A DNA stretch of 64,000 nt from Clostridia bacterium (GCA_022786605.1 JALFWW010000014.1:1-64000), one strand, 5' to 3'; positions 35,792 to 45,931 are shown, counted from the first letter of the stretch. Made by a program: numbers and translations. The notes: generated by a model from the sequence alone, not told the origin.

Positions 35792-37168
35792 TTATCCATA
35801 CAGAAGTGTCCGTAGGGGCAGCATTTCCTCATACCACATCTGCTGTTCCCGATCATAAAACTTCGTATCGGAATTAACTGCAAAGGGAATGCCTGCCTCA
35901 TCCAGACTTTCTGTCATATACGCCGCGAATACGCATTGTTCCGCAATGGAATAATTGTCACCGTCATTATAATCTCCCGGCATCCACGCACCTACCCAGA
36001 CAGGAATACCTGTTTTCGCCTGCCACTGAAGTGCCAGCTGAATCTTATCCTGAATCAACTGCTTCTCCTCTGCTGTTCCTGTTGTCCATAACTTCTTTTC
36101 ATTGGTCTTGCTGGGACCTGCGGCGTAAAAATGCCATTCAGCCATCAAATATCCATTATGGTCTTTGGGAATTTCCAATTCACGGAGATATGCCGCATCA
36201 GAACGAAGGCGTGGTGAAATCATGATAATTCTTTCAGGATTGGTTTTTCGGATTTCTGTCACAGCTTCCCCAAAGTAATCATTGAGCCGTTCAGAATCCT
36301 GATTCAGTTCATCGGTGGCTTCAATGAGCAGATCAAATGAAAGCAGATAAGATGTATCCTCAAAATGCTCTGCCATTTCCTTCCACCATTTCACTGCTTT
36401 TTTCATATTTTTATCGCTAGGGTCATTTTTGAAATCATCTGCCTGATAAGCAATGATGGGAATGATGCCATATTCTAAGCAATCTTCCACCTGTTTATCC
36501 AGACCTTCCAGCAGTTCCGGTGTAATATCATCAGCAATGCGGATACGCACATGGTCTACCCCTGCTGCCGCAAAATCAGCCGCTGTTTTTTCTGTATAGG
36601 TTTCTCTACCCTGATTGGTCTTGCTCCAGTCCACATCCATGCCATGTCCCAGCATATCCTGATACGCGCTGGGTGCAATGGGTGTCTGACCGGAAACGTC
36701 TGCCGTCGTTACAGAAATTTTATTAGCCGCATCGTCCCATGCTACAGAAAATCCCAAAGCATCCGCTAAATCGCGCAATTTGAAATAGGTATAGCCTTCT
36801 ATGCGATATGTATCGAAGGTTTGACTTTCTCCAGATAAAATCACTGGCGTTTTTGTCTCCACCGCTTCCTGCGTTGTTTGACTAATCTTCGGCACAGAGC
36901 CCGTATATGCTTTTCCCTTTTCCAGAAGAATGGTCTGGGCAGACGCATCCCAGCCCACATCAAAGGGTATTTCTTTTGACATGAGAGATGCCAGTTCTCG
37001 AAGCTGGAAATAAGTATTTCCCCCAATATTGCAGACACTTTGCAGTGTTTGGTCTGTTCCGTTGATTTCCAAGGACACTTTCGCCGGCTGTGCCGCTGCG
37101 CCATATGCGATGGTTGGCATTGCCATCACAAGACTCAATCCTGCCAATATTCCTTTGCAATGTTTCAT
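35792..37168 (-). CDS. secreted stalk-domain GH5-like glycosidase homologue
   Basis: 458 residues: a signal peptide (LAGLSLVMAMPTIAYGAA), a copper-amine-oxidase-N-like domain (about 30-155, with two FKLRDLADALG/FQLRELASLM-type motifs) and a TIM-barrel region resembling GH5 cellulases (GVDHVRIRI near 205, LLSFDLLIEATDEL near 275, MAEWHFYA near 345). The usual GH5 nucleophile motif VGEFG reads VWVGAWMPG, so the nucleophile Glu is Ala by my alignment, and the usual Asn-Glu acid/base reads Ile-Glu. It may be a carbohydrate-binding pseudoenzyme or a divergent glycosidase. ATG at 37168 follows GGAGGGAAAGCA. Confidence 0.75.
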   Translation of the reverse strand: MKHCKGILAGLSLVMAMPTIAYGAAAQPAKVSLEINGTDQTLQSVCNIGGNTYFQLRELASLMSKEIPFDVGWDASAQTILLEKGKAYTGSVPKISQTTQEAVETKTPVILSGESQTFDTYRIEGYTYFKLRDLADALGFSVAWDDAANKISVTTADVSGQTPIAPSAYQDMLGHGMDVDWSKTNQGRETYTEKTAADFAAAGVDHVRIRIADDITPELLEGLDKQVEDCLEYGIIPIIAYQADDFKNDPSDKNMKKAVKWWKEMAEHFEDTSYLLSFDLLIEATDELNQDSERLNDYFGEAVTEIRKTNPERIIMISPRLRSDAAYLRELEIPKDHNGYLMAEWHFYAAGPSKTNEKKLWTTGTAEEKQLIQDKIQLALQWQAKTGIPVWVGAWMPGDYNDGDNYSIAEQCVFAAYMTESLDEAGIPFAVNSDTKFYDREQQMWYEEMLPLRTLLYG

Positions 37169-37235
37169 TGCTTTCCCTCCTCTTTTGTTTTTCCCCTATT
37201 CAGACGCAGATTTTCCGAAAAAGTTCTGCTTTTTC

Positions 37236-37273
37236 CATAAAATAGAAGCCAGAATGAACACATTCTGACTTCT
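37236..37273 (-). terminator. fbp terminator
   Basis: AGAAGTCAGAATG pairs with CATTCTGGCTTCT on the minus strand and is followed by ATTTTATGG. It starts 18 bases after the fbp stop. Confidence 0.7.
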
Positions 37274-37290
37274 GTTCTGATTTTATGCAA

Positions 37291-39267
37291 TTACTGCTCT
37301 TTGATGATACCGTTCTGGTACGCATAGAGGAGCTTTTCCAGTTCGTCAATGCTTTCCTGAAGCTTCTTACCGATGTCTGTATCTCTCACACGGATACGAT
37401 CCTGAGTATACTGAAGCGCTACTGTAGAGGACAGGATGTCCTTTTCTTCCGCAATGGCAACTTCTGTGGATACGAAAGGTTCGTGGCTAACCAGCACCAT
37501 ACCATGAGAGTTGTAAATCAATGTATAGCCTGCGATACCTGTTACCTTCTGATATGCTTTGGCAAAACCGCCGTCAATGACGAACAACTTGCCGTTTGCC
37601 TTGATGGGACTTTCCCCTTTCACCACTTTGACGGGCACATGACCATTGACGATGTGAGAAGTATCCGGGTCAAGTCCGAAGGATTCCAGCACATAACGGC
37701 AGATACTTTCCTCATTACGCAAGGTATAGTAAGGGTTGCTGACTTCCTTATGGGTAGTCTTATCATCAATGAAATACCGCTCGAAGGTAGTCATTTTCTT
37801 TTTGCCGAACAGTGGAGAATCTTCCCCACACCACAGATACCACATGATATCCATACACTGACGTTTCGCTTCGGAATGAGGCTTATTGAAATATGCTTCT
37901 CTGGCTGTCCGTTCTACAGCATCCAAATAATCTTTGCCTTTGTATTTTTTGCCCCGGAATGTAACGGTTTTCAGTGTACCGTCGTCATTCATGGGAATAC
38001 CGCCGTGGAACAGCAGGTTGGAGTTGAAGATATTATACATGGCACCTTTGCTGTAAAGCACACGGATATGTTCCTGCAATTTTTCACTGTTTACGAAAGA
38101 AGATTTGACTTTGTCCATTACTTCCTGTTCTTCTTCCGTCAGGGCATAAGGGTCTTTGGGGTCTACGGTGGGGAAATTCATGTCGTTCATTTCATATTCC
38201 ACACCTTCGATGTTGATGGTGCCTTTTTCAAAGTCGATCTTATCCAACAGCAGTCTGTTTTCCATGTGGAATTCCGGATGACGTTTGATGATCTGGGCTT
38301 CCATTTTCCACTGCAAAATAGAAATGGCTTTATGCATTTTAGCGATAAGCTGGAAATCCTTGTCACTCAATGCCCCTTCTGTACCTTTGGGCGCAAACTG
38401 TGTGCAGGGGTCATCAGCGTAACAATCCATGGCAAATGTTGCCAGAGGGATCAGGTTGATACCATAGTCTTCTTCGATGGTATCTAAGTTAGCGTAGCGG
38501 GTCTGGATACGCAGCACATTACAAATGAGTGCCTGACATCCTGCCGCTGCCCCCATCCATGCGATGTCGTGGTTCCCCCACTGGATGTCTACAGAGTGAT
38601 AATGTTCCAGAATATCCATGATGGCTGCCGCATTGGGACCTCTGTCATAAATATCCCCAATGACATGGAGGGTATCAATGGCAAGGCGCTGAATCAGGTG
38701 GCACAGGGCTGTGATGAAGCGGTCTGCCTGATCCAGATCAATGATGGTGCTGATGATTTCGTTATAGTACATCTCTTTATCTCTGCTCACGTTATCCTCG
38801 TGGAGCAGTTCTTCCAGTATGTAAGCAAATTCCTTGGGCAGCGCTTTTCTGACTTTGGAACGGGTATATTTGGAAGAAACCACTTTGCAGATGGTGACAA
38901 GACGGTGCAGGGTGATTTTATACCAGTCGTTCATATCATCTTCTGTTTCCGCCATCTGTTCCAATTTCTTTTCGGGATAATAGATCAGCGTTGCCAGAGA
39001 TTTCTTTTCACTTTCCCGCAGACTTGCGCCAAAAATGGCGCTGATCTGGTTTTTGATAACGCCGGAAGCGTTGCGGAGTACATGGCTGAAAGATTCCACT
39101 TCCCCATGAATATCAGAAACAAAGTGCTCTGTCCCTTTGGGCAGGTTCAAAATTGCCTTCAGGTTCATAACCTCTGTGGCTGCGCTGTTGATATTTTTAT
39201 ATTGTTTGGATAATAACTGTAAATACTTCAGTTCTTCTGCTGTAAATCCGTCTTTCCCGGAATACAT
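37291..39267 (-). CDS. fbp: fructose-1,6-bisphosphatase, class III
   Basis: The gluconeogenic enzyme of Firmicutes, about 658 residues, from the calcineurin-like metallophosphatase superfamily and unrelated to class I/II. Metal motifs are visible: FVSDIHGE near 56, GDIYDRGPN near 209, [12 protein letters not shown] near 229, and [17 protein letters not shown] near 540. The start chosen is ATG 39267, 7 bases after AGGTGGGG; ATG 39285 overlaps that site. Single-gene unit with its own terminator. Confidence 0.96.
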   Translation of the reverse strand: MYSGKDGFTAEELKYLQLLSKQYKNINSAATEVMNLKAILNLPKGTEHFVSDIHGEVESFSHVLRNASGVIKNQISAIFGASLRESEKKSLATLIYYPEKKLEQMAETEDDMNDWYKITLHRLVTICKVVSSKYTRSKVRKALPKEFAYILEELLHEDNVSRDKEMYYNEIISTIIDLDQADRFITALCHLIQRLAIDTLHVIGDIYDRGPNAAAIMDILEHYHSVDIQWGNHDIAWMGAAAGCQALICNVLRIQTRYANLDTIEEDYGINLIPLATFAMDCYADDPCTQFAPKGTEGALSDKDFQLIAKMHKAISILQWKMEAQIIKRHPEFHMENRLLLDKIDFEKGTINIEGVEYEMNDMNFPTVDPKDPYALTEEEQEVMDKVKSSFVNSEKLQEHIRVLYSKGAMYNIFNSNLLFHGGIPMNDDGTLKTVTFRGKKYKGKDYLDAVERTAREAYFNKPHSEAKRQCMDIMWYLWCGEDSPLFGKKKMTTFERYFIDDKTTHKEVSNPYYTLRNEESICRYVLESFGLDPDTSHIVNGHVPVKVVKGESPIKANGKLFVIDGGFAKAYQKVTGIAGYTLIYNSHGMVLVSHEPFVSTEVAIAEEKDILSSTVALQYTQDRIRVRDTDIGKKLQESIDELEKLLYAYQNGIIKEQ

Positions 39268-39430
39268 AAATGCCCCACCTGCCATTTCTTAGATTTGGTT
39301 ATTGTTATAAGCCGATTATACCACAGGGACTTAGAAAAATCCACTGTGTGTGACGGAAAATGTCCCACGAAAATTCATGGTTAGGAATCCCATTTTCCCT
39401 GTCTATTGTATACAAAAAATCATTTTTTCA

Positions 39431-39530
39431 GAGTAGATTTTCCTTAAGAATAAATGATAGCCAGAATCCTTTTCATTATAAGAATTCTGGCTATATCTGT
39501 TTTCTTTATGACGCAATTCCGACGAAAGCT
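39431..39530. repeat. intergenic repeat, copy C (truncated)
   Basis: Holds CCTTAAGAA, an inner stem ATAGCCAGAAT (39457-39467)/ATTCTGGCTAT (39484-39494) and the right outer arm TGTTTTCTTTATGA (39498-39511), then CGCAATTCC. Compared with copy E, most of the linker and the second palindrome are deleted. It lies 3' of the membrane-protein gene and 5' of fbp. Confidence 0.65.
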
Positions 39531-39539
39531 TCTTCCTTT

Positions 39540-40373
39540 TTATTCCGCTTTTTCCTCTTCTGTCTCCTGCACTTCTTCCGGTTCCTGCAAAGACGCCATA
39601 CCAAAGAGCCCAGATTCCCGATTCAGGAACAAGATGGCTGTCGCGCTGACTGTAAATCCATGTGTCAAATATGTGATACAGGTATAAACGCAGTTGAGCG
39701 CAAAATGATCAGGGAACAGCATGAAGATCAATGATAAAATAGAATTCCAGCAATACGAGATGGCTGCCAGTATAATCAAAAATCCGAATGTCCGCCACCA
39801 TCTGCTGCGAACCAGCACACGGCTGTGTCCCAGTGCGTCAACGCTCCGTCTGCCGCCCAGCGCGATGCAGTACAGATACAGGCACCATACAACGCCCAGA
39901 TAAATGCCAGGAATCACCAGAAATGTTCCCAACAAAAACAGAATCATATACACAATACCAACTTTCACCACAACGGGTTCCAGTGACATTGCTTCCACAA
40001 ACGCTTTGCTGGCTGAAACACGTCTGCCTTCCAGCCGCCATTTGGCAGCCTTTGCCACACCAATGGTAAATATGGCTTCCAAAAATACTGTCACTGCCAT
40101 GAGCAGTATATTATTTGTCATCATTTGCTGCATCAAAGTGACCGACTCTTGGGGCGATAACACCATGTTTCTTTCTGACACCTGCTCCGCAAGCTCCATC
40201 AGGCTCAATACCCTGCCTTGGATTAATGTCAGCAAAATACTAAGGGGCAAACCAATAACGATCATCCCAGCAATAATCACTTTTATATTTTCCTTAAACA
40301 GCCGCATGGCAATTGCCATAATTTCATTCCATCGTAATTCCCGGCTGTACACCAGCCGCTTGATTTCTTCCAT
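39540..40373 (-). CDS. multi-pass membrane protein, unknown
   Basis: The 277-residue protein has about six hydrophobic segments (VIIAGMIVIGLPLSIL, ILLMAVTVFLEAIF, GIVYMILFLLGTFLVIPGIY, a long pair near 205-235 and one near 255) and a short acidic C-terminal tail. The layout resembles proteins annotated as glycerophosphodiester-phosphodiesterase membrane-domain or DUF975-like, but I cannot confirm a family. The start chosen is ATG 40373, 10 bases after GGAGGAA. Divergent from the SDR gene. Confidence 0.75.
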   Translation of the reverse strand: MEEIKRLVYSRELRWNEIMAIAMRLFKENIKVIIAGMIVIGLPLSILLTLIQGRVLSLMELAEQVSERNMVLSPQESVTLMQQMMTNNILLMAVTVFLEAIFTIGVAKAAKWRLEGRRVSASKAFVEAMSLEPVVVKVGIVYMILFLLGTFLVIPGIYLGVVWCLYLYCIALGGRRSVDALGHSRVLVRSRWWRTFGFLIILAAISYCWNSILSLIFMLFPDHFALNCVYTCITYLTHGFTVSATAILFLNRESGLFGMASLQEPEEVQETEEEKAE

Positions 40374-40447
40374 AATATAAAATTCCTCCATCGTGATATA
40401 AGAAGTATTATACATGGTTTCTTTTCATTTGTCAGCAGATTTCCTCC

Positions 40448-40476
40448 TTGTAAAGATTAAAGTTTTCCGATAAAAT
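40448..40476 (+). promoter_or_regulatory. promoter of the SDR-HAD operon
   Basis: TTGTAA (40448-40453), 17 bases, TAAAAT (40471-40476). Confidence 0.75.
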
Positions 40477-40511
40477 GACTATTATAACTTTCAAAAAGGA
40501 TCGTGATAGAA

Positions 40512-41252
40512 ATGGACTTTACAAATAAAACCGTGCTGGTCACCGGTTCCTCCCGGGGCATTGGCAAAGCCATGGCATTTGCCTTTGGACGAGCAGGTGC
40601 AAGGGTTGTACTGAATGCCTCCCGCAGCAAAGACCAGCTGAACCAAACAAAGAAAGAAATGGAAGAAATGGGCATTGCCTGCATGGCAATCTTGGCAGAT
40701 GTTTCTGACTACAACGCCTGCAAGGACATGTTCCTGCAAATTCAGGACGCCTTTGGCCCTGTCGATATTCTGGTAAACAATGCTGGTATTTCTCATATCG
40801 GCTTATTCACAGATATGACGCCAGAACAGTGGCAGCATGTGCTGGACGTGAACCTTGGTTCTGTGCTGAACTGCACCCATCTGGCAGTGCCTGCCATGGT
40901 ACATAACAAAACAGGTGTGATCCTGAACATCTCCTCCATGTGGGGAGAAGCTGGAGCTTCCTGCGAAGCTGTCTACTCCGCTTCCAAAGGCGGCATCAAC
41001 GCCTTCACAAAAGCCATGGCAAAAGAGCTGGGTCCCTCTGGCATCCGGGTCAACGCCATTGCCTGCGGTGTCATCGACACAGAAATGAATGCCTGCTTTT
41101 CTGAAGGAGAACGGGCAGAATTGGCAGAAGAAATCGCCCTCATGCGTTTTGGCAAGCCGGAAGAAGTGGGCAGATTCGCCCTTACCCTCGCCAGCGAAAG
41201 CGCTTCTTTCCTGACAGGGCAGATCATCACACTGGATGGAGGGATGTTATGA
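40512..41252 (+). CDS. SDR-family oxidoreductase, FabG-like
   Basis: The 246-residue NAD(P)-dependent short-chain dehydrogenase has VTGSSRGIGKAMA (cofactor loop) near residue 9, NNAGISHIG near 88, catalytic Ser in LNISSMWGE near 139 and YSASKGG near 153, and a C-terminal SFLTGQIITLDGGM. It looks like a 3-oxoacyl-ACP reductase, but no other fatty-acid gene is near, so the true substrate is open. The start chosen is ATG 40512; GTG 40503 sits only 2 bases from AAAAAGGA. It overlaps the HAD gene by 4 bases (ATGA). Confidence 0.9.
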   Translation: MDFTNKTVLVTGSSRGIGKAMAFAFGRAGARVVLNASRSKDQLNQTKKEMEEMGIACMAILADVSDYNACKDMFLQIQDAFGPVDILVNNAGISHIGLFTDMTPEQWQHVLDVNLGSVLNCTHLAVPAMVHNKTGVILNISSMWGEAGASCEAVYSASKGGINAFTKAMAKELGPSGIRVNAIACGVIDTEMNACFSEGERAELAEEIALMRFGKPEEVGRFALTLASESASFLTGQIITLDGGML

Positions 41253-41953
41253 GTCAGAAACCATATAAAGCATTATTTTTCGACGCCGATAAAACACTGC
41301 TGGACTTTGTCGCCGCGGAAAAAAAGGGGCTGGAACGTGTTTTTGAAAAAAACGGTATCACCCTTACAGACGAAATCCGTAGTTTCTATCTGGAAATGAA
41401 CGGTCAGCTTTGGGAGAGCTATGAACGAGGTGAAATTCCCCGAGATACCGTTCTATTTACTCGTTTTGGCAGAGTATTCAAGCGCTTTGGCATTGACGCT
41501 GACGGTGTTGCCTTTGAGCATGACTACCGAAAAGAACTGGATAAGGGGCACGACCTTATGGAAGGTGCCATGGAACTGGTGCAGACCCTTGCGCCTCTTT
41601 ATGAGTTATACATCGTCACCAACGGTACCACAGAGACCCAGTACAAACGTCTGGGGGATTCGGGACTTTCTCCTTATTTCAAGGACATTTTCATTTCCGG
41701 CGAAATCGGCAGCCGCAAGCCCATGAAAGCATTTTTCGACCACTGTTTCGAAAAAGCGCCACACCTTGCCCCCAAAGATGTGCTTATCATCGGAGATTCC
41801 CTTTCCTCTGATATTCAGGGCGGGAATAACGCAGGTATCGACGCCTGCTGGATGAATGCGGAAAACAAAATCAACGACACCAACGCCGTACCTACATATG
41901 AAATCCATAAACTGGCAGAATTATATAATATTTTAGGTATCTCTAAAAAATAA
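41249..41953 (+). CDS. HAD-family nucleotidase, YjjG-like
   Basis: The 234-residue HAD phosphatase has motif I FFDADKTLLDF near residue 11, motif II TNGTT near 118, and motifs III/IV RKPMKAFF and IIGDSLSSDIQGG near 150-180. YjjG-type enzymes hydrolyse pyrimidine nucleoside monophosphates as house-cleaning; that specific activity is inferred from similarity. It is translationally coupled to the SDR gene by an ATGA overlap and ends at a bidirectional terminator. Confidence 0.88.
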   Translation: MSQKPYKALFFDADKTLLDFVAAEKKGLERVFEKNGITLTDEIRSFYLEMNGQLWESYERGEIPRDTVLFTRFGRVFKRFGIDADGVAFEHDYRKELDKGHDLMEGAMELVQTLAPLYELYIVTNGTTETQYKRLGDSGLSPYFKDIFISGEIGSRKPMKAFFDHCFEKAPHLAPKDVLIIGDSLSSDIQGGNNAGIDACWMNAENKINDTNAVPTYEIHKLAELYNILGISKK

Positions 41954-41958
41954 ACACA

Positions 41959-42006
41959 AAAGGCAGAAATCTCTTGGATAATCTCTTGAGATTCCTGCCT
42001 TTTTTA
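41959..42006. terminator. bidirectional terminator
   Basis: AAAGGCAGAAATCTC pairs with GAGATTCCTGCCTTT and is followed by TTTT. It serves the HAD gene and the converging SPFH gene. Confidence 0.85.
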
Positions 42007-42019
42007 TAGATTTTATTTC

Positions 42020-43057
42020 TTAGGAAAGCTTCTGTCCGCAGCCAGAGCAGAAACGATCGCCTGCATTGACTTTCACGCCGCAGGAAGGGCAAAAAGCTGC
42101 CACTTCCAATTTCTGTCCACAACCGGAGCAGAATTTATCTCCATCCTGTACTGCCGCACCACAGGAAGGACAATGTTTTCCTCCTGCTGGCTGCTGAGCA
42201 GGTTGCTGTGTGGGCTGCTGCATGCTTTGCATCATCTGCTGTGCCATCTGCATGCCTGCTGCCATCCCAAAGCCCATGCCTGCTGTACTGCCGGCTGCGC
42301 CGCCGGGCTGATCCAGACCATCTGCCAGTTTGCCCTGCTGGTAGCGGTTCATATCCCCTACCATCTGATAGCCTGCCGCTGCATTGATCTTTTCCTGAAT
42401 TTCCTGAGGATAGCTGAAGCTGGAAATCTGCATGCCTGTGACAGTCATACCCATTTTCAGCAATTCCATATCCAAATCTTCCTGCATGCCTTTGCCGATA
42501 TCATAGGCACTAGCCTGCAAGTGGAACATATCTTTGCCTTCTCTGCCAATCCACTTCATGAGAAGCTGATCCAAAATGCTCAGTACTCTTGTTTTCACAT
42601 CATCCACAGAGTATGTATCTTTTACGCCTGCGATGGTGTCGATGAGGCGCACATAATCAGAAACCTTCATCTGGAAAGTACCGAAAGCACGGACAGGCAG
42701 TCCGCCGGGCAGACCTGCGCAAGGGAGCATCACAGCGTTTTTGGTGCCCCATTTCACGGTAAATTCCTTTGTATTGACAAAGAGCACTTCCGCACGGATG
42801 CCGCTGTTAAAGCCAAAGGAAAAGCCTTTGAGAGTACTCAGAAAAGGAATGATCTGAGATTCAATGTCAAAAGAGCCTTCATCCTGAAAAATCCCTTCGA
42901 TCTTTCCGTTATACAGGAAAATGGCATCCTGTCCCGGGCGGATGATAAGGCGGCTGCCTTTTTTGATCTCGTCATTATGCCATTTATGAAAAATCACGGT
43001 GTCGTCGCTTTCCTGCCACTCCACCACATTGCGAAATTCATTGCCGAAAAGTCCCAT
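42020..43057 (-). CDS. SPFH-domain protein with C-terminal zinc ribbons (YdjI-like)
   Basis: The 345-residue protein has an SPFH/virion-core-like domain (about 1-250: FHKWHNDEIKKGSRLIIRPGQ, RAFGTFQMKV, GMQISSFSYPQEIQ), a glycine/glutamine/methionine-rich linker, then two zinc ribbons (CPSCGAAVQDGDKFCSGCGQ and CPSCGVKVNAGDRFCSGCGQ). It resembles Bacillus YdjI, which works with the PspA homologue YdjF in envelope stress. Here the pspA gene is directly upstream (17-base gap), the same partnership. Confidence 0.9.
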   Translation of the reverse strand: MGLFGNEFRNVVEWQESDDTVIFHKWHNDEIKKGSRLIIRPGQDAIFLYNGKIEGIFQDEGSFDIESQIIPFLSTLKGFSFGFNSGIRAEVLFVNTKEFTVKWGTKNAVMLPCAGLPGGLPVRAFGTFQMKVSDYVRLIDTIAGVKDTYSVDDVKTRVLSILDQLLMKWIGREGKDMFHLQASAYDIGKGMQEDLDMELLKMGMTVTGMQISSFSYPQEIQEKINAAAGYQMVGDMNRYQQGKLADGLDQPGGAAGSTAGMGFGMAAGMQMAQQMMQSMQQPTQQPAQQPAGGKHCPSCGAAVQDGDKFCSGCGQKLEVAAFCPSCGVKVNAGDRFCSGCGQKLS

Positions 43058-43074
43058 CGATCACATTCCCCCTA

Positions 43075-43755
43075 TCATTTGCCCAGCTTTGCCTTCAGCG
43101 CTGCCAATTCGTCTTCCACGCCGCTGTCCTGCACTGCCCCGACATCATCATATTTTGCCATCAAATCAGCCATATCGTCTTTTTTGGTGTTCAGTTCCGC
43201 AGCTGCTTCCGCCTCGTCCAGCTTCCGATTCAGCTTTTCTTCCAGTGCGTCAAAGGCTGCCAGAGAGCTGCCGCCCAGATCGGACTTGATTTCGTTTGCT
43301 TTCTGCTGGGATTTCACCATAGCCGCTTTGGCACGGATAGCCGCTTTTCTCTCTTCCACCTGTTTCAACTGTTCCGTGAGTTTATCATGCATTTCACGCA
43401 TTTTTGCCCCATTGGCTGCCGCCAGATCCCATGCGCCTTTCAGACTTTCCAGATTGGCTGCCTTTGCCGCTTTTTCAGACAGGAAAACCTTTGCGTCGGT
43501 GTCATTGCCAGCCAAAACGGCTTTTTCTGCGTAACGCTGGAGTTTTTCCACTTCTGCCACGCCTTCATCATAAGCACGTTTGGCGCGTTTTTCCTCTGCC
43601 ATGACGGAAACGGTTTCCGCCTTTACTTCACCCAGATCTTTTTCCAGATCTCTGGCAAGCTGGTCTGCCATTTTTACAGGGTCTTCCGCTTTATCCAACA
43701 ATGCGTTGATGTTTGCTTCCATAATGGTTTTAAATCTGCTCAAAATACCTGCCAT
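43075..43755 (-). CDS. pspA: PspA/IM30 family protein
   Basis: The 226-residue, almost wholly helical coiled-coil protein starts MAGILSRFKTIMEANINALLDKAEDPVKM-like (MAGILSRFKTIMEANINALL), typical of PspA/Vipp1 with its membrane-binding N-terminal helix. These ESCRT-III-like proteins bind and protect damaged membranes. It is followed at 17 bases by an SPFH protein, a known functional pair. ATG at 43755 follows AAGGAGGAAGAA. No pspF-like regulator is adjacent. Confidence 0.93.
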   Translation of the reverse strand: MAGILSRFKTIMEANINALLDKAEDPVKMADQLARDLEKDLGEVKAETVSVMAEEKRAKRAYDEGVAEVEKLQRYAEKAVLAGNDTDAKVFLSEKAAKAANLESLKGAWDLAAANGAKMREMHDKLTEQLKQVEERKAAIRAKAAMVKSQQKANEIKSDLGGSSLAAFDALEEKLNRKLDEAEAAAELNTKKDDMADLMAKYDDVGAVQDSGVEDELAALKAKLGK

Positions 43756-43825
43756 GTTTCTTCCTCCTTGATACTAAAAAAGTGATCATACCTTATCGAA
43801 ACAACGCCCCTTTTGAAACAAAAAC

Positions 43826-44848
43826 TTATCTTTCCCCTAATTTCAGGCCGGGATTTGCGTTCAGGTCGAAGCCATCCCGCACCCCTGCCATATATTCATA
43901 ATAGGCTGCACAACCAATCATTGCCGCGTTATCAGTGCAGAGAATGGGAGAAGGGATACTCAGATAGAATCCTTCTTTCTCGCAGGCTTTCCGCATGGTT
44001 TCCCGCAGAGCGGAGTTGGATGCAACGCCCCCTGCCATGGCAATCTGCTTCACGCCTCTTTCTTTCGCCGCATGGATGGTTTTTTCCACCAGAACTTCCA
44101 CCACAGCCTGCTGGAAGCTGGCTGCAATATCTTCTGGTACAATAGGCTCGCCCATCATTTTCTGTTTATTCACATAGTTCAGCACGGCGGATTTCAGACC
44201 GCTGAAACTGAAGTCGTAGCTGTCTTCCTCCAGAAATACACGGGGGAATTTCACAGCATTTGGATTGCCTTTTTTGGCTGCCGCGTCGATTTTCGGACCG
44301 CCGGGATATCCCATGCCGATGGCACGGGCAACTTTGTCATAAGCCTCACCAGCGGCGTCATCTCTGGTTCTGCCCAAAATTTCATACTTACCGTAATCGG
44401 ACACATACACCAGATGGGAATGACCGCCGGAAACCACCAGCGCCATATAAGGCGGTTTAAAATCCTTATTTTCAATATAGTTTGCACAGATATGTCCTTC
44501 GATATGGTGAACGCCCACAAGGGGTTTATTTGCCGCAAAGGCAAGGGCCTTAGCTTCTGCCAGACCTACCAGCAGCGCACCCACCAGACCGGGACCATAA
44601 GTCACACCAATGGCGTCAATGTCCTCCAATGTGACGCCTGCTTCCTGCAAAGCCTGTGTGATGACACCGTCGATAGCTTCGATGTGTTTCCGGGATGCGA
44701 TTTCCGGCACCACGCCGCCATACAAAGTATGCAGGGCAATCTGTGACGAAATGATATTGGAAAGCACCTCTCTGCCGTTTTTCACAACAGCGGCGGCAGT
44801 TTCGTCGCAGGAGCTTTCCACTGCTAAAATCAATATATCTTTTTCCAT
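43826..44848 (-). CDS. tsaD: tRNA N6-adenosine threonylcarbamoyltransferase TsaD
   Basis: TsaD transfers the threonylcarbamoyl group onto A37 of ANN-decoding tRNAs, with TsaB/TsaE. The 340-residue ASKHA-fold protein has [15 protein letters not shown] at the start, the iron-binding HHIEGH near residue 111, and [12 protein letters not shown] near 135 and [11 protein letters not shown] near 275. ATG at 44848 lies 3 bases after the rnz stop, so both are in one transcript. TsaB/TsaE genes are not in this window. Confidence 0.97.
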   Translation of the reverse strand: MEKDILILAVESSCDETAAAVVKNGREVLSNIISSQIALHTLYGGVVPEIASRKHIEAIDGVITQALQEAGVTLEDIDAIGVTYGPGLVGALLVGLAEAKALAFAANKPLVGVHHIEGHICANYIENKDFKPPYMALVVSGGHSHLVYVSDYGKYEILGRTRDDAAGEAYDKVARAIGMGYPGGPKIDAAAKKGNPNAVKFPRVFLEEDSYDFSFSGLKSAVLNYVNKQKMMGEPIVPEDIAASFQQAVVEVLVEKTIHAAKERGVKQIAMAGGVASNSALRETMRKACEKEGFYLSIPSPILCTDNAAMIGCAAYYEYMAGVRDGFDLNANPGLKLGER

Positions 44849-44851
44849 ATT

Positions 44852-45769
44852 TTATCCTTCCTTCGGGAAATACAATGTTGTCATTTTCCTCTCTTCCCCC
44901 AACAGGGTATTGGGGAAAATATCTGTGGCATTCTGCAAAAATTCTGCCGGTTCCTGCAGGGCTGGGCTGAAATGAGTGAGCCAGAGTTCTTCCGCTTCGG
45001 CAAACTTCGCCAGTCTTGCCGCCTCTGAAAAGAGCATATGCTTATGCTCCAAAGCCTTTGGTTTCTTTTCTTCTTCCCCATACATGCCTTCGCAGATGAA
45101 AAGCTGCACGCCTTTTGCAAAATGCGCCAATCTGTCTACAGGACGGCTGTCTGTGCAGTATGCCATGGCAATGCCCGGACGTTCTGCCCCCAGTACCATA
45201 TCCGGCGTATAGGTTTTGCCCTCAAATTCCACAGCGCCTTCCTTCTGCAGTTTGCCCCAGAGAGGTCTGGGCAGTCCCAGTTCTTCCGCTTTTTGGGGGT
45301 CGAATTTTCCACGGCGTTTTACGTCGATGCGGTAAGCGTAGCAGCGCACCATATGATCTGCCTGACAGAAAGAAACTTCAAATTCTCCCAAACGCAGAGG
45401 ATTGGGGGTATCTTTTCCCAATTCAATCAATTCCAAGGGGAAAGGCAGTTCCGGCGCGATCCGCCGCAGACCTTCCACAATATAAGTCAGTCCCTGAGGA
45501 CCAACCAGTTTCAAAGGCTCCGTTCTGCCTGCATTGCCAATGGTCAACAGCAGACCGGGAAGCCCGGAGATATGATCCGCATGAAAATGGGTAAAGCAGA
45601 TGGCGTCAATATTCTTGAAACCCCATCCCTGCATTTTCATGGTTACCTGTGTGCCTTCGCCGCAGTCAATGAGCATCATGCGCCCATTGAGCCGCGCCGC
45701 AAGAGACGTAAGAAAACGTCCCGGCATGGGCATCATGCCGCCTGTTCCCAATAAGCAAATATCTAACAT
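44852..45769 (-). CDS. rnz: ribonuclease Z
   Basis: The zinc endonuclease cuts 3' trailers of tRNA precursors. The 305-residue metallo-beta-lactamase-fold protein has the metal motif FTHFHADHISGLPGLL near residue 58, CTDSRPV near 205, and HFSPAL near 262. Long-form residues 150-190 match the flexible exosite arm region. ATG at 45769 follows GGAGAACGG. First gene of the rnz-tsaD unit, joining two tRNA-maturation functions. Confidence 0.95.
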   Translation of the reverse strand: MLDICLLGTGGMMPMPGRFLTSLAARLNGRMMLIDCGEGTQVTMKMQGWGFKNIDAICFTHFHADHISGLPGLLLTIGNAGRTEPLKLVGPQGLTYIVEGLRRIAPELPFPLELIELGKDTPNPLRLGEFEVSFCQADHMVRCYAYRIDVKRRGKFDPQKAEELGLPRPLWGKLQKEGAVEFEGKTYTPDMVLGAERPGIAMAYCTDSRPVDRLAHFAKGVQLFICEGMYGEEEKKPKALEHKHMLFSEAARLAKFAEAEELWLTHFSPALQEPAEFLQNATDIFPNTLLGEERKMTTLYFPKEG

Positions 45770-45879
45770 TCCCGTTCTCCTTTGTATTTTCTATTCAAAC
45801 AAACTTACTCATGGTATATGATACCGCAAAGTGCTAAAAAACACAAGAGAAGCGTCCGCCTGCCCTCTGCTTTTGGATT

Positions 45880-45917
45880 CAAAAAAGCGGAAGACCTGCC
45901 CTTTGCAAACCTTCCGC
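45880..45917 (-). terminator. terminator after the stalk-domain gene
   Basis: GCGGAAG pairs with CTTCCGC around a 17-base loop and is followed on the minus strand by TTTTTTG. Confidence 0.75.
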
Positions 45918-45931
45918 CATTTGACCATTGA

